From NCBI GenBank assembly GCA_025454855.1, contig JALONS010000014.1, positions 1 to 64,000 of the forward strand: a stretch of 64,000 nucleotides of DNA. The letters are read 5' to 3'. This document shows positions 28,357 to 38,441 of this stretch, piece by piece. Position 1 is the first letter of the stretch; each line of letters starts with the position of its first letter. A model generated the notes under the pieces. The model was not told the DNA's origin and made no database searches. It worked only from the letters and a program-made list of their open reading frames with translations. Made by a program: the position numbers and the translations under genes. The DNA is from Arcicella sp. (GTDB lineage: Bacteria > Bacteroidota > Bacteroidia > Cytophagales > Spirosomataceae).

Positions 28357-31300
28357 TTATTTTACTTTAAAGTCTGCTTTTATACCAACGGCGAATCCCC
28401 GTGGCGTTGAGGTTGTAAACCAGTCAATACCGTACCCGCCCGTTCCTTGCGTTGATGCAGTATTTCCATTTACCGAAGGGTCTGCTCCTGAGTAATTGGT
28501 TAAGATAAATAAATCTGTTCCATTGATAAACACATTGGCAGCCTCAAATCCTATTTTTTGCACCCACGATTTCGGCAAATTATACCCGAATGATAACTGA
28601 CGTAAACGCAACCAATTTACATTTCTCTCCATGAAATTAGAAGCATACAAACGTCCATCCTGATAGTAAGTAGAATACTGTGGATATATTTGGATAGTGT
28701 TAATGGTAGGATTATCAGTTTCTTGCAAGCCATCATTCAATACACCAGGTACTATTTGGGATTTCTCACGGTCGAGAGTAATGGCAGTTTGTCCTTGTAA
28801 TGTTCGTGCGTAAGCTGTTCCATTCATTACATCTCCACCTTTTTTAATGTCTAACAGGAATGAGACATTGAAATTTTTGTGAATTGTAAAATTATTATTG
28901 ATACCCAAGGTAAAATCAGGGTTACGGTCGCCAATTTTCACATAGTTAGGATTTACCAAAGGGTTGCCAGTTCCTGGGTCAATCAATATTTGCCCTTTCG
29001 AGTTACGCAAATAATCCTGTCCTGTAATAGTGGTAGTTGTTCCTCCCGGTACTAAACCATTTCTGAAAGCACTCAAAAAAGTATCAGAGTTGTAGTATTC
29101 GGGAATATTAGCAGGGAGGTTCAATACTTCATTGCTGGTTTTGGCAAAGTTGAAGGTTGTATTCCAAAGGAAATTTTTTGCCTTGATGGGTTTGGCTGTT
29201 ACGATAAGTTCAACGCCTTCATTACGAGTGTCTGCTACGTTGAGAGTGGCTAAGATAAAGCCCGAACCGTAGCTAAGACGTACCAAACGCACAATTTGCC
29301 CTACGTTTTTGGTATTATAGTAAGCCGCATCAATACTCAATCTATCTTCAAAGAATTTTAATTCTGCCCCCACTTCAAAAGTTTGTTGGCGTTCGGGTAA
29401 GATACCGGGGTTGTTGTTGGTAAACCCATAACCATAGCCCAGCCCACTGGTTAATTGTTTCGCATATACCGACTGTGAATTGTACGGAAGAATATCCTTG
29501 GCGGTTTCTGCCAAAGAACCACGTAATTTCCCGAAGGTCAGCACTTTACTTTTAGGTAGTAAATCGCTGAATACAAAGGCTAAACTGGCAGCAGGATAAA
29601 AAAACGAACGAGATTCGGCTGGTAAGGTAGAAGTCCAGTCATTACGTCCTGTAAGCGTAAGCGTAAGCCATTTGTCATAACTAAAAACATATTCCCCAAA
29701 AACACCTTGTAGTCTTCTGAGTGTGAGGGTATCACGCCCTAATGAACGGCTATCCAAATACGTGGCAGGGTCGGTAGTTCTGAATTCTGGAATAAAAGCT
29801 GTACTTCCTACTACTTGTCGGGTCAGGCGTTGTCCACGTTTAGAGAAGGTCTCCGTTCTGTAGTCATCTACGGCAGTTCCTACTCGCAAATCCATGTTGA
29901 TTTTGGGCGTTATTTTTCGATTAGCCCCCACAATGAATACACCACTCAAACCACGATATTGTTGGGTATATTCCTCTAAATGTCCACCAACAGAAAAGAA
30001 ATCGTTTGAACTCGGATGGTAAAAAGTATAACCATCGGTGTTAAAGCCATCATAACTCAACCGAGTAATGACATCCAACCAACTGAGAGGTTTGTAGGTA
30101 GCCGAAAAATTATAATTTCTTCGGTACGTTTTGTCAGCACTTTGGTTCTTATTCACCGACCAGTACGGGTTGTCTATTTCTGCAAAGTTTTCACTATCGA
30201 AAAATCTTCTACGGCTTCCATCGGCATTGATATAGTCGCTGGCATCATCGGTTACGGGCCAATACAAAAGTCCTTGTAAATAGCCATTTGTCCCTCTCAA
30301 TGCCTTTTGATTGTAGCTGTACGTATATGCACCCGTAACCGACATATTCAGTTTATTCTTGAAAGCTGAATAATTGAGGGTAAGACGGGCATTATAACGG
30401 TCAAAAATAGTATTAGGCACAGTACCATTTTGATTAGTACTACCCAATGAAGCCCGATAAGTAAGATTGTCTTTTCCTCCGTTTACCGAAAAATTGTGCA
30501 TACTCGTCAGAGCATCCTTGAAGAAATTACGAATATTATCATAAATGGGCGTTCCTTCTGGTAATTTAGGACCAAACATCAAGCGTGTTTGTGTTGATGA
30601 CCCCGTTGTACCTGTACCGTAAATACTCTGAGAAGTTTCTGGGAATAAATACGTTTGGTCAATTCTGAAGGAGTTGCTATACGAAATTTTAGGTTTTCCT
30701 GCTTGTCCACGTTTGGTTTTAATGATGATTGCACCACTACCCGCATCAATTCCGTACAGAGAAGTAGCTTCTGGTCCTTTTAATACTGTAAGGCTTTCGA
30801 TATCGTTAGGGTTTAAGTCAGAAAGTCGGTTTGAGAAATCATTATCACGGTTGGAACCACCCGAAGCCAACTGTCCTTGATTGAGCGTTGAGTTATTGAT
30901 AGGTAAACCATCAATTACAATCAGTGGAGAGTTATTACCACTCAAAGAGTTGAAGCCACGAAGAACTAATGCTGATGATGCTCCTGGAGCACCCGACGTG
31001 GCGTTTATGGTAGCCCCTGCTACTCTTGACTGAAGAGCATTAAAAATATTTTCTCGTCCAGATTCCGCAATTTCGTCACCGTTTACGGTTTGAGTTGCGT
31101 AGCCCAAACTTCTTTTACTTTTATCCAAACCAAAAGCCGTAGTAACCGTTACTTCGTCTAATTCCGAAGAGGAACTTACCAACGATACATTAAGAACAGA
31201 TTGGTTGCCTACTTTTATTTCTTTTTTTTCGTAGCCCAATGAATTGAAAACGAGCGTTGAGCCTTCCTTTGCCGATATTTTAAAAGTACCTTCGGCAGTG

Positions 31301-31551
31301 GTAGTAGTACCTCGAGTAGTTCCTTTTACAAGGATACTTACCCCCGGTAAGGCAGCATTATCGCTATCGGTAACTTTACCAGTTACTTGCCTATCCTGTG
31401 ATATTCCGACGTGCGTCATACAGATACTCATGCACAAGAAAAACCACACAATTTTGTTGAGTAATAGTGAATAGAAGGGACAAAATTTGATTGATGAAAT
31501 ATTTATACTAATATCGGATATTTTACGAAGATTACAAAACTTTAAATTCAA
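28357..31551 (-). CDS. SusC/RagA TonB-dependent outer-membrane transporter (second pair)
   Basis: A SusC-type porin of up to 1064 residues. It has a carboxypeptidase-like domain (VTGKVTDSDNAALPGVSILV), the plug with LVLRGFNSLSGNNSPLIVIDG and DIESLTVLKGPEATSLYG, and a 22-strand-type barrel ending in F-K-V-K. The 5' end is uncertain. No ATG precedes the signal peptide: the longest frame starts with TTG at 31551, inside the T-run of an upstream terminator, and a GTG at 31449 would give a shorter signal (MWFFLCMSICMTHVGIS). The substrate is inferred from the locus to be a fructan or related glycan. Confidence 0.92.
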   Translation of the reverse strand: MNLKFCNLRKISDISINISSIKFCPFYSLLLNKIVWFFLCMSICMTHVGISQDRQVTGKVTDSDNAALPGVSILVKGTTRGTTTTAEGTFKISAKEGSTLVFNSLGYEKKEIKVGNQSVLNVSLVSSSSELDEVTVTTAFGLDKSKRSLGYATQTVNGDEIAESGRENIFNALQSRVAGATINATSGAPGASSALVLRGFNSLSGNNSPLIVIDGLPINNSTLNQGQLASGGSNRDNDFSNRLSDLNPNDIESLTVLKGPEATSLYGIDAGSGAIIIKTKRGQAGKPKISYSNSFRIDQTYLFPETSQSIYGTGTTGSSTQTRLMFGPKLPEGTPIYDNIRNFFKDALTSMHNFSVNGGKDNLTYRASLGSTNQNGTVPNTIFDRYNARLTLNYSAFKNKLNMSVTGAYTYSYNQKALRGTNGYLQGLLYWPVTDDASDYINADGSRRRFFDSENFAEIDNPYWSVNKNQSADKTYRRNYNFSATYKPLSWLDVITRLSYDGFNTDGYTFYHPSSNDFFSVGGHLEEYTQQYRGLSGVFIVGANRKITPKINMDLRVGTAVDDYRTETFSKRGQRLTRQVVGSTAFIPEFRTTDPATYLDSRSLGRDTLTLRRLQGVFGEYVFSYDKWLTLTLTGRNDWTSTLPAESRSFFYPAASLAFVFSDLLPKSKVLTFGKLRGSLAETAKDILPYNSQSVYAKQLTSGLGYGYGFTNNNPGILPERQQTFEVGAELKFFEDRLSIDAAYYNTKNVGQIVRLVRLSYGSGFILATLNVADTRNEGVELIVTAKPIKAKNFLWNTTFNFAKTSNEVLNLPANIPEYYNSDTFLSAFRNGLVPGGTTTTITGQDYLRNSKGQILIDPGTGNPLVNPNYVKIGDRNPDFTLGINNNFTIHKNFNVSFLLDIKKGGDVMNGTAYARTLQGQTAITLDREKSQIVPGVLNDGLQETDNPTINTIQIYPQYSTYYQDGRLYASNFMERNVNWLRLRQLSFGYNLPKSWVQKIGFEAANVFINGTDLFILTNYSGADPSVNGNTASTQGTGGYGIDWFTTSTPRGFAVGIKADFKVK

Positions 31552-31574
31552 AAAGGACGAGACATTGCTCGTCC
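31550..31574 (-). terminator. Hairpin between the two SusCD pairs
   Basis: Read on the minus strand, GGACGAG and CTCGTCC pair around a 6-base loop and are followed by TTTTT. It sits in the 59-base gap between the first susD and the second susC, and could reduce read-through from pair one to pair two. Confidence 0.75.
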
Positions 31575-31610
31575 TCTTGAGGCTATAAGTTTGTATGGAA
31601 GTGGTATTTA

Positions 31611-32900
31611 TTAATTCGCTGGGTCGGGTGGCGTATTGGTGTTATTGCTGCGTTCGATGGCAGGATATGGCATCCAAGTACGGCTACGCTCAGTGGCTGG
31701 TCTTGCAAAACGACGACTGTCTTCCAAAGCCATACCGCTCATGAACAATTCAATTCTACGGTTACGATAAATTTCCGTCAAAATAGCAGCGGAAGTTCTT
31801 TCACCTGAGTAGGCAGGTAAATCGGCACCGATACCCCATGAATCCGTTTTTTTGGTCAATACTCCATTCAAGGCAGTAACGGCTGCATCCAAATTATTAG
31901 TACGAGTACTTGCTTCGGCAATAATCAAAGCCATTTCACCTGGTAGGTATATTGGCATTGGAGAACTGTTAGAAGTGAAAAATCCTTTTCCTCTGAAAAC
32001 CCCATTAGTAGCAGTACGAGAATTAAAGAAAAAATCTATCCTTTTATCAGCACTTGCGGGAGCTAATTCATTGGGTAAACCCATGTTCAATGATAATGGT
32101 TGGAATACGTTCACGTTACCAAAAGCAACATCCCAAATTGGGTTACGAGTAACATCGTCAAAAGCCCAGAATGACCTTGAAGTAGCAGTTACTCTACTCG
32201 CTGCGGCAATGGCTTTAGCATTATCACCCACGAATAAAGCATAACGAGCAATAAGGGCATTGATAGTATTTGGAATATCTAATCCCGTTACCATACGACT
32301 ATTAAATGCGGCAGGAATTGGGGTTGATGAAATAGTAGTTTGGGCGGCTTCCAATAAGGCAATGGCTTGACGTAGGGCTTCTTCACGGGCTACGAATTTA
32401 GCATTGGTAGCAGTTTCTACGGTTACTTGTTGCCAAAACTGAGCCATCGTTCCTACGGCTAAAGCTCTGTAAATAGAGGCATACGCCTGTAATCCTGATT
32501 TTATACCTGGGTCAGTTACTTTGTTAAGATTATTCAAAATCAAGTCGGCATTTCCCTTCACGATGTTTAACTGAGCCCAAAGGTTACGAGATACCGCATT
32601 GGCTCCATCCACGCCCAAACCTCCTCGTTGTAGCTGGTCTTCATCTAAATTACCAGCATTTAGCACGGTGAGTTCACGGGTAGTTAAACCAGCCGTAGAA
32701 ATAACTGTGTAGCCTGGGCTTTGTCTGCCCACCGAATAACGCAAAGGAAGGTTATTGGCTAAGGCGATTAATCCATCAACATCTGATACTACTTGGGTTT
32801 CGGACGCTGAACTCGGATTGAGGTACTCCTCCTTGCACGATGATAAACCCATCATGGCAACGGAGGCAATTACGAATGATTTTATGAATATATTTTTCAT
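31611..32900 (-). CDS. SusD/RagB-family outer-membrane lipoprotein (first pair)
   Basis: A 429-residue lipoprotein. The start MKNIFIKSFVIASVAMMGLSSC puts the lipobox Cys at 22; five upstream codons were dropped. It has the SusD fold signatures: the N-terminal KEEYLNPSSASET, central helices, IYLPGEMALIIAEASTR near 315, and RNRRIELFMSGMALEDSRRF near the C-terminus. It follows its SusC by 21 bases, a normal SusC-SusD pair. Confidence 0.92.
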   Translation of the reverse strand: MKNIFIKSFVIASVAMMGLSSCKEEYLNPSSASETQVVSDVDGLIALANNLPLRYSVGRQSPGYTVISTAGLTTRELTVLNAGNLDEDQLQRGGLGVDGANAVSRNLWAQLNIVKGNADLILNNLNKVTDPGIKSGLQAYASIYRALAVGTMAQFWQQVTVETATNAKFVAREEALRQAIALLEAAQTTISSTPIPAAFNSRMVTGLDIPNTINALIARYALFVGDNAKAIAAASRVTATSRSFWAFDDVTRNPIWDVAFGNVNVFQPLSLNMGLPNELAPASADKRIDFFFNSRTATNGVFRGKGFFTSNSSPMPIYLPGEMALIIAEASTRTNNLDAAVTALNGVLTKKTDSWGIGADLPAYSGERTSAAILTEIYRNRRIELFMSGMALEDSRRFARPATERSRTWMPYPAIERSNNTNTPPDPAN

Positions 32901-32921
32901 TTTCTTGAATGTCAAAATTAT

Positions 32922-35900
32922 TTAAAACGATGCGGTTAAAGATAACTGATAGGTTCTTGGAATTGGTACGTTACCAAAATCCGTTCCACGCAAACGGTCT
33001 GAATTCCCCCCTGCGTTAGTCTCAGGGTCATAACCCGTGTACTTATCCCATGAAATTAAATTACGTCCCGACAAAGTAATGTTGAAATTACTCATGCCTT
33101 TTACGATACTTGGTAAACGATACCCAAGTGCAATTTCACGAAGTTTCACGAACGAACCATCATCTACACGGTATTCTTCAATAGGAACTAAGGCAAATAC
33201 TGAACCCCGAGGAGCTGTCCCTCTCAACTCTGCTTCGGCAATATCACCGATACCTACGTTGTTACGAGTACGCTTATCAGCATTGAATACATTTACCCCT
33301 TGAACGGCATCTAACAAGAAACGGAAAGTTAAATCTTTGTAACGAACATTTGAACTAAATGACCCCGTCCAGTCTGGATTTGGATTACCTACAATAGTAC
33401 GGATAAAGTTTGTACCAGACGGTTGTCCATCCACTCTTGGATTGATAGTATAGTTTACTAAATCACCAGAAGTTTGCGTTCCACGTTCACTTTGAGGTAA
33501 TCCTTGTGGCGTTAAAAGTAACGACCCGTCTGGATTACGAGCATATATACGTCCGATGAAAACACTGGCAGGTTGTCCTTCAATGAAAGCAACACCATCA
33601 CCCGCCGTGAACTGGTTAGTGATGAAAACCGCACCACCAGGTAGCTTAGTAATTTTATTTCTGTTTGAACTGAAGATAATGTTAGCATCTACTTCAAAAT
33701 CTTTCTTCTTGATGATAGACCCCCCCAAAGTAATTTCAATACCTTTGTTTTCCATTTCACCCACGTTGTCAGTTTTACTCAAACCTCCTGATGATGGAGC
33801 AATGGTACGATTCAACACTAAATCAGTGATTTGTTGTTGAAATACTGAAATACCTAACTGTACACGATTTTTCAAGAATCCAAAATCACCTCCAAATTCA
33901 ATTTCACGCATACGTTCTGGACGAACACGCTCGTTGGCTAATCTGGTATCGGGGCTAAATGCTGTTCTACCTAAATATGGGTTAGGACTAAACTGCCAAA
34001 AACGTCCGTAAGTAGGAAGAGCCGTTACACCACCCGCATCTCCGAATGAACCTCTCAATCTTGCCGAGAAATTATCATCTTCTTTCAATACATAAGAAGC
34101 ACTTATTTTTGGATAGAATTGATTAATTTCTGAAGCTGAGAAGATACTCGAACCATCACGACGAATAGCTGCCGTTACAAATAACTTGTTGTCATAACCA
34201 ACGGTTGCTTGAAGGAATTGACCCGCAACCCAAAATTGGTCTAAACCGTAATTAGTGGCAATAGAGCGGCTTACCCCCGTTGGGGTTGTTACAAATGGAC
34301 TTAGGTTTTCACCACTACCCGAGATAAACTCTTTTTTCTGGAATTGATAGTTGAAACCACCAATCGCAGTCAATTTCAATTTATCTGTTAGTTGCTTCTG
34401 GTAGGTGATGTTTAAATCGGTGTTTATCAACATTACTTGGTTACTGGCTGAAGCAGCAAATCCGTCAGGGTATAAACCCGCTGGTAATCCTGCGGCAGCG
34501 GCGTAAGGGTAGCGATTGATAGTATTATTACCCGTTTGCGAGTAAGAGTCAATCCCTGCAATAACATCAACGCTCAAATTCTTTACTGGTGTTAAGTTGA
34601 ACTGAACATCATTGATGGTACGGCTAACATTTTGCGTAAAAAACATATCCTCAATCACCGATAATGGGTTGATTCGGGTAGGTTCTACTGCTTGCAGTTT
34701 GCCAGAAGCATCACGAGCATCGGCATTCCAGATGTTATTGGTAATGTTAATAGAGTTGATGGGACTGTAAAAAACGTTTCCGTTTGGTTTTTCATTGGAT
34801 GAACTATTTGAATAATTCAAACCGACTGACATTTTAGCCCAGTTTGTTAGGCGTTGGTCAAGTCTAACTCTTAAACCATAGCGTTGAAAATCCGTGCCTT
34901 TCACAATTCCTTGATTTTTCATATAAGAAACTGAAGCGAAATATTGCGTTTTTTCAGTACCACCCGATATTGAAACGTTGTTATCGTTACCATAACCAGT
35001 TTGAAAAATTTGGTCTTGGTAATCATAACGAGTTACATCTACTAAATTGGTAGCCAATGCCGTACCTGCTCCATCACGAATGATAGTGGAGGTGGTAGTA
35101 CCTGGGTTAGCAGCTATTTGAGCGGCTGAAACCCCTCCGATGGTGTGCAAACGTAAGCCTGCAAAACCAAACTGTTTACCATAAGTTGAAATAAATACTT
35201 TTTTGCGTAATTCATTAGCACTGAAACTGGTACTGAACGTCACTTTAGGTGTTCCTGCCTTTCCTCTTTTAGTGGTAATCAATACTACACCGTTGGCTGC
35301 TCTCGAACCATAAACTGCTGCAGCAGCGGCTCCGTTTAGCACGTTTAAGGTTTCTATATCGTTAGGGTTAATATCTGCCAAACGGTTTTGAGCACCATTA
35401 GCAGACCCAATAGAAGGAGCTAATTGCGAAACGTTGTCGGAAGCATTACTTACTACAACACCATCAATAACGTAAAGGGGGTCTGAACTACCCGCTAAAG
35501 ATTTGATACCTCTCAAACGAATGGTGATACCTCCTGAAGGGTCTCCTGAGTTTTGGGTAACTTGAGCTCCCGCAATTTTTCCTTGAACTGCACCCGCCAA
35601 GTTATTTGTACCAGCATCACGAATACTCTGAGCGGAAACCGTTGAGATAGAGTTACCTAACTCACGACGAGTAGATTTTAGCGTTGAACCTGTAACAACG
35701 ACTTCGTCTAAACTCATACCATCTTCTGTCATCACAACATTGATATTTAGTTCAGAAGTACTACCCAGCGTTACCTTTTTAGTAACACTCAAATAACCAA
35801 CCGAACGAAATTCTAAATCGTACACACCTGCACCTACTTTGGCATTAAGGCTATACTCCCCGGCGGCATTGGCAGCCGTTCCGAATGTTGTTCCTTTCAA

Positions 35901-36041
35901 TACAACCGTTGCTCCAATCATAGGTTGTCCGTTGGAGTCAGCAATCTTTCCTTTGATGGTATAATTTTGAGCTATTACTGAAAAAGACATCAGCATAAAC
36001 CCTAAAATACCTAACAAAGATGTGGTAAGTTTTTTCTTCAT
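32922..36041 (-). CDS. SusC/RagA TonB-dependent outer-membrane transporter (first pair)
   Basis: A 1039-residue SusC. The start MKKKLTTSLLGILGFMLMSFSVIAQ is a clean signal peptide, so 39 further upstream codons were excluded. The order is a carboxypeptidase-like domain (YTIKGKIADSNGQPMIGATV), plug (ITIRLRGIKSLAGSSDPLYVIDG; DIETLNVLNGAAAAAVYGSRA) and a beta-barrel ending in aromatic Phe (LSLTASF). It heads the leftward operon and is divergent from a DeoR regulator, with 374 bases of shared control region. Confidence 0.95.
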   Translation of the reverse strand: MKKKLTTSLLGILGFMLMSFSVIAQNYTIKGKIADSNGQPMIGATVVLKGTTFGTAANAAGEYSLNAKVGAGVYDLEFRSVGYLSVTKKVTLGSTSELNINVVMTEDGMSLDEVVVTGSTLKSTRRELGNSISTVSAQSIRDAGTNNLAGAVQGKIAGAQVTQNSGDPSGGITIRLRGIKSLAGSSDPLYVIDGVVVSNASDNVSQLAPSIGSANGAQNRLADINPNDIETLNVLNGAAAAAVYGSRAANGVVLITTKRGKAGTPKVTFSTSFSANELRKKVFISTYGKQFGFAGLRLHTIGGVSAAQIAANPGTTTSTIIRDGAGTALATNLVDVTRYDYQDQIFQTGYGNDNNVSISGGTEKTQYFASVSYMKNQGIVKGTDFQRYGLRVRLDQRLTNWAKMSVGLNYSNSSSNEKPNGNVFYSPINSINITNNIWNADARDASGKLQAVEPTRINPLSVIEDMFFTQNVSRTINDVQFNLTPVKNLSVDVIAGIDSYSQTGNNTINRYPYAAAAGLPAGLYPDGFAASASNQVMLINTDLNITYQKQLTDKLKLTAIGGFNYQFQKKEFISGSGENLSPFVTTPTGVSRSIATNYGLDQFWVAGQFLQATVGYDNKLFVTAAIRRDGSSIFSASEINQFYPKISASYVLKEDDNFSARLRGSFGDAGGVTALPTYGRFWQFSPNPYLGRTAFSPDTRLANERVRPERMREIEFGGDFGFLKNRVQLGISVFQQQITDLVLNRTIAPSSGGLSKTDNVGEMENKGIEITLGGSIIKKKDFEVDANIIFSSNRNKITKLPGGAVFITNQFTAGDGVAFIEGQPASVFIGRIYARNPDGSLLLTPQGLPQSERGTQTSGDLVNYTINPRVDGQPSGTNFIRTIVGNPNPDWTGSFSSNVRYKDLTFRFLLDAVQGVNVFNADKRTRNNVGIGDIAEAELRGTAPRGSVFALVPIEEYRVDDGSFVKLREIALGYRLPSIVKGMSNFNITLSGRNLISWDKYTGYDPETNAGGNSDRLRGTDFGNVPIPRTYQLSLTASF

Positions 36042-36415
36042 GATTTTGGGAGAAAATAATAAAAATGCAATAGTTTTAATAAATCGAAATGTACTGAGAT
36101 ACAACTCATCACTTGAATATATTGTATCAAACATTATTTTAATTCGTTGAAAAACCATTACGAATTTTATTGAATTATTAAATGGTTAATTTTTAAGTGC
36201 CTGTTTGTGCAAGTTTATTTTTATAAATCTATTTATAAACAGGCAGATTAATGCAAATGTTTTACAGATTTATGAACAAATATAGGATGTTTATTTATAA
36301 AATGTGTAATTTTATCTTAATATTTTGCAATTTATAGGTATAAATTACCAAAAATGATAACTTTACCATTCAAAACCTGCATAAAAACGCAATGATTGTT
36401 ACGGAAAATAGAATA
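36042..36415. promoter_or_regulatory. Divergent control region between susC and deoR-type gene
   Basis: This 374-base AT-rich region contains no gene. A CAAATATA at about 36277-36284 reads TATATTTG on the minus strand, which is a -7 element for the SusC operon with a long leader. A TAACTTTA near 36358 is a near-match for the rightward gene. No confident operator palindrome was identified. Confidence 0.4.
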
Positions 36416-37159
36416 ATGCTCAAAAAGGAGCGTCAAGCCCTGATTATTAAACAGATTAATCTTCACAATAAAGTATTGTCTTCAGACTTGAGTTTAGAGC
36501 TGAATGTTTCGGAAGATACCATACGTAGAGATTTGAATGAGTTAGCTCAAGAAGATAAAATTGTAAAAGTACACGGAGGAGCTTTATCAAAGTCATATAA
36601 TTTTACGGCTACTCAAGCAGAAACTTATGCGTATGATGAGAAAAATACTATCGCTCAAAAAACGATTACCCTCATACAAGATGGTATGACTATCCTGTGT
36701 AGTGGTGGTACAACCATCCGAACCATCGCCAACTTATTACCTGAAAATCTGAACGTAACTTTTTTTACTGTAAGTCCATTAATTGCCTTAGAATTAGCAG
36801 AACACCCCAATACAGAGGTAATTTTATTGGGTGGTAAACTTTCAAATTCATCAAAAATCAGCGTTGGAGGTGAAGTAGTTACTAAAATCAATGAGATAAA
36901 GGCTGATTTATGTATTTTAGGTATTAATGGTTTCGACCAAGATGGAGTCAGTGACTCTGACTATGAAATTGTACAGGTGAAAAAAGCCATGATTAAGGCA
37001 TCAAAGCAGGTGGTCACTCCCATGATTTCTGAAAAGCTCAATTCTACCTTACGTTTACAAGTTTGTGCAGTAGATGAAATAGATTATTTAATTACGGAAC
37101 TCCCCCCCGAACATCCTTTGTTGATGGCATATAAGAATAGAGTTCGCCAAATACTTTAG
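36416..37159 (+). CDS. DeoR-family transcriptional regulator
   Basis: A 247-residue regulator. The N-terminal winged helix-turn-helix (about 5-55) carries the DeoR signature LNVSEDTIRRDLNEL, followed by the DeoR sugar-phosphate sensor domain (SGGTTIRTIANLLP, LGGKL, DLCILGINGFDQDGVSDSD). Family members usually repress sugar catabolic genes and are relieved by a phosphorylated sugar. The start MLKKERQALIIKQI was chosen over an ATG eight codons upstream. Its divergence from the SusC operon and proximity to the GH32 gene suggest that it controls this locus. Confidence 0.92.
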   Translation: MLKKERQALIIKQINLHNKVLSSDLSLELNVSEDTIRRDLNELAQEDKIVKVHGGALSKSYNFTATQAETYAYDEKNTIAQKTITLIQDGMTILCSGGTTIRTIANLLPENLNVTFFTVSPLIALELAEHPNTEVILLGGKLSNSSKISVGGEVVTKINEIKADLCILGINGFDQDGVSDSDYEIVQVKKAMIKASKQVVTPMISEKLNSTLRLQVCAVDEIDYLITELPPEHPLLMAYKNRVRQIL

Positions 37160-37279
37160 AATATTATCACATAGATTATTGTTAAAATTGGGTAATTTTG
37201 AAATGTAGTTTAATCCATCAAGAAGGTGTTTATCCATTTTCTTTGAACGATTCATTTTTTAATGCTCAAATTCTAATCA

Positions 37280-38302
37280 ATGTCTGTTATCATCGCCCCC
37301 ATAGCCGAAAGCCTTTCTGCCTACCTTAGTGCTAACCAATATACTAAAATACAAGTAATCGCCGACGAAAAAACGGCTCGTTATTGCTATCCTACAATTA
37401 AATCAATCTTACCAAAACACAATTTAGTAAAAATAAAATCTGGAGAGTCTGAAAAGCATTTAGGTTCGTGCCAAGTGATTTGGCAAGCCATGACTAACCA
37501 TGAGCTCGACCGCCACAGTTTGGTAATCAATTTGGGCGGAGGAGTCATTGGTGATATGGGAGGCTTCTGTGCTTCAACGTATAAACGAGGAATTGATTTT
37601 ATTCAAATTCCTACCACTTTACTTTCGCAGGTGGATGCCAGCGTAGGAGGGAAGTTGGGTATTGATTTTCAGGGGTTTAAAAATCATATTGGTGTTTTTA
37701 AAATCCCTGAAGCAGTTTTGATTGATGCTGATTTTTTGAAAACGCTACCATTCAGTGAACTACGTTCTGGTTTTGCTGAAATTATCAAACATTGCTTAAT
37801 TATGGATGCTGATAAATGGGAAAATATCCGTAAAAAAGATTTTGAAGAACAAGATTTTCAGGATTTGATTGCTCATTCAGTAGCCATGAAACAGCAAGTA
37901 GTAGAAGCCGACCCTACCGAAAAAGGACTTAGAAAAATACTAAATTTTGGGCATACCTTAGGTCATGCGATTGAAACCTATTTTTTAGGAAACCCCAAGC
38001 TCCATTTACTACACGGAGAAGCCATTGCCGCTGGTATGATTTGCGAAGCGTACATTTCTTACAAACGTGATATGATAGACCTACAAACTCTGGCGAATAT
38101 CGAAGAATTTATTTTTGCGGTTTATGGGAAAGCCTCTATCCAAGAAGCTGATATTGAGCCAATTATCTCTCTAACGGCTCAAGACAAAAAAAACAAAGGT
38201 AAGGAAATACGTTTTTCTCTTTTGGAAGGAGTGGGTAAATGTACATATGATATTGCCGTCTCAAAATCTGAAATGAAAAAGGCTTTAGAATATTATAGAT
38301 AA
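37280..38302 (+). CDS. aroB: 3-dehydroquinate synthase
   Basis: A 340-residue NAD- and zinc-dependent enzyme of the shikimate pathway that converts DAHP to 3-dehydroquinate. The hallmarks GGGVIGDMGGFCASTYKRGI (near 95), QIPTTLLSQVDASVGGK and the metal site around NFGHTLGHAIE are all visible. Length is somewhat short but normal for the phylum. It has no functional link to the surrounding carbohydrate locus; it sits between the regulator and the GH32 gene, 120 bases after the regulator. Confidence 0.95.
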   Translation: MSVIIAPIAESLSAYLSANQYTKIQVIADEKTARYCYPTIKSILPKHNLVKIKSGESEKHLGSCQVIWQAMTNHELDRHSLVINLGGGVIGDMGGFCASTYKRGIDFIQIPTTLLSQVDASVGGKLGIDFQGFKNHIGVFKIPEAVLIDADFLKTLPFSELRSGFAEIIKHCLIMDADKWENIRKKDFEEQDFQDLIAHSVAMKQQVVEADPTEKGLRKILNFGHTLGHAIETYFLGNPKLHLLHGEAIAAGMICEAYISYKRDMIDLQTLANIEEFIFAVYGKASIQEADIEPIISLTAQDKKNKGKEIRFSLLEGVGKCTYDIAVSKSEMKKALEYYR

Positions 38303-38441
38303 ACCCATCAAGTAAATTAGCTTGATACCATTATTTTTTAGATTTTAAATATCCCTAAATTTCATGGAAGAACTACGAAAATATATTCATATAAATCCTA
38401 ATTCATTGGTTTTGAATGTTTTCCGAACTATTTTGAAAAAA

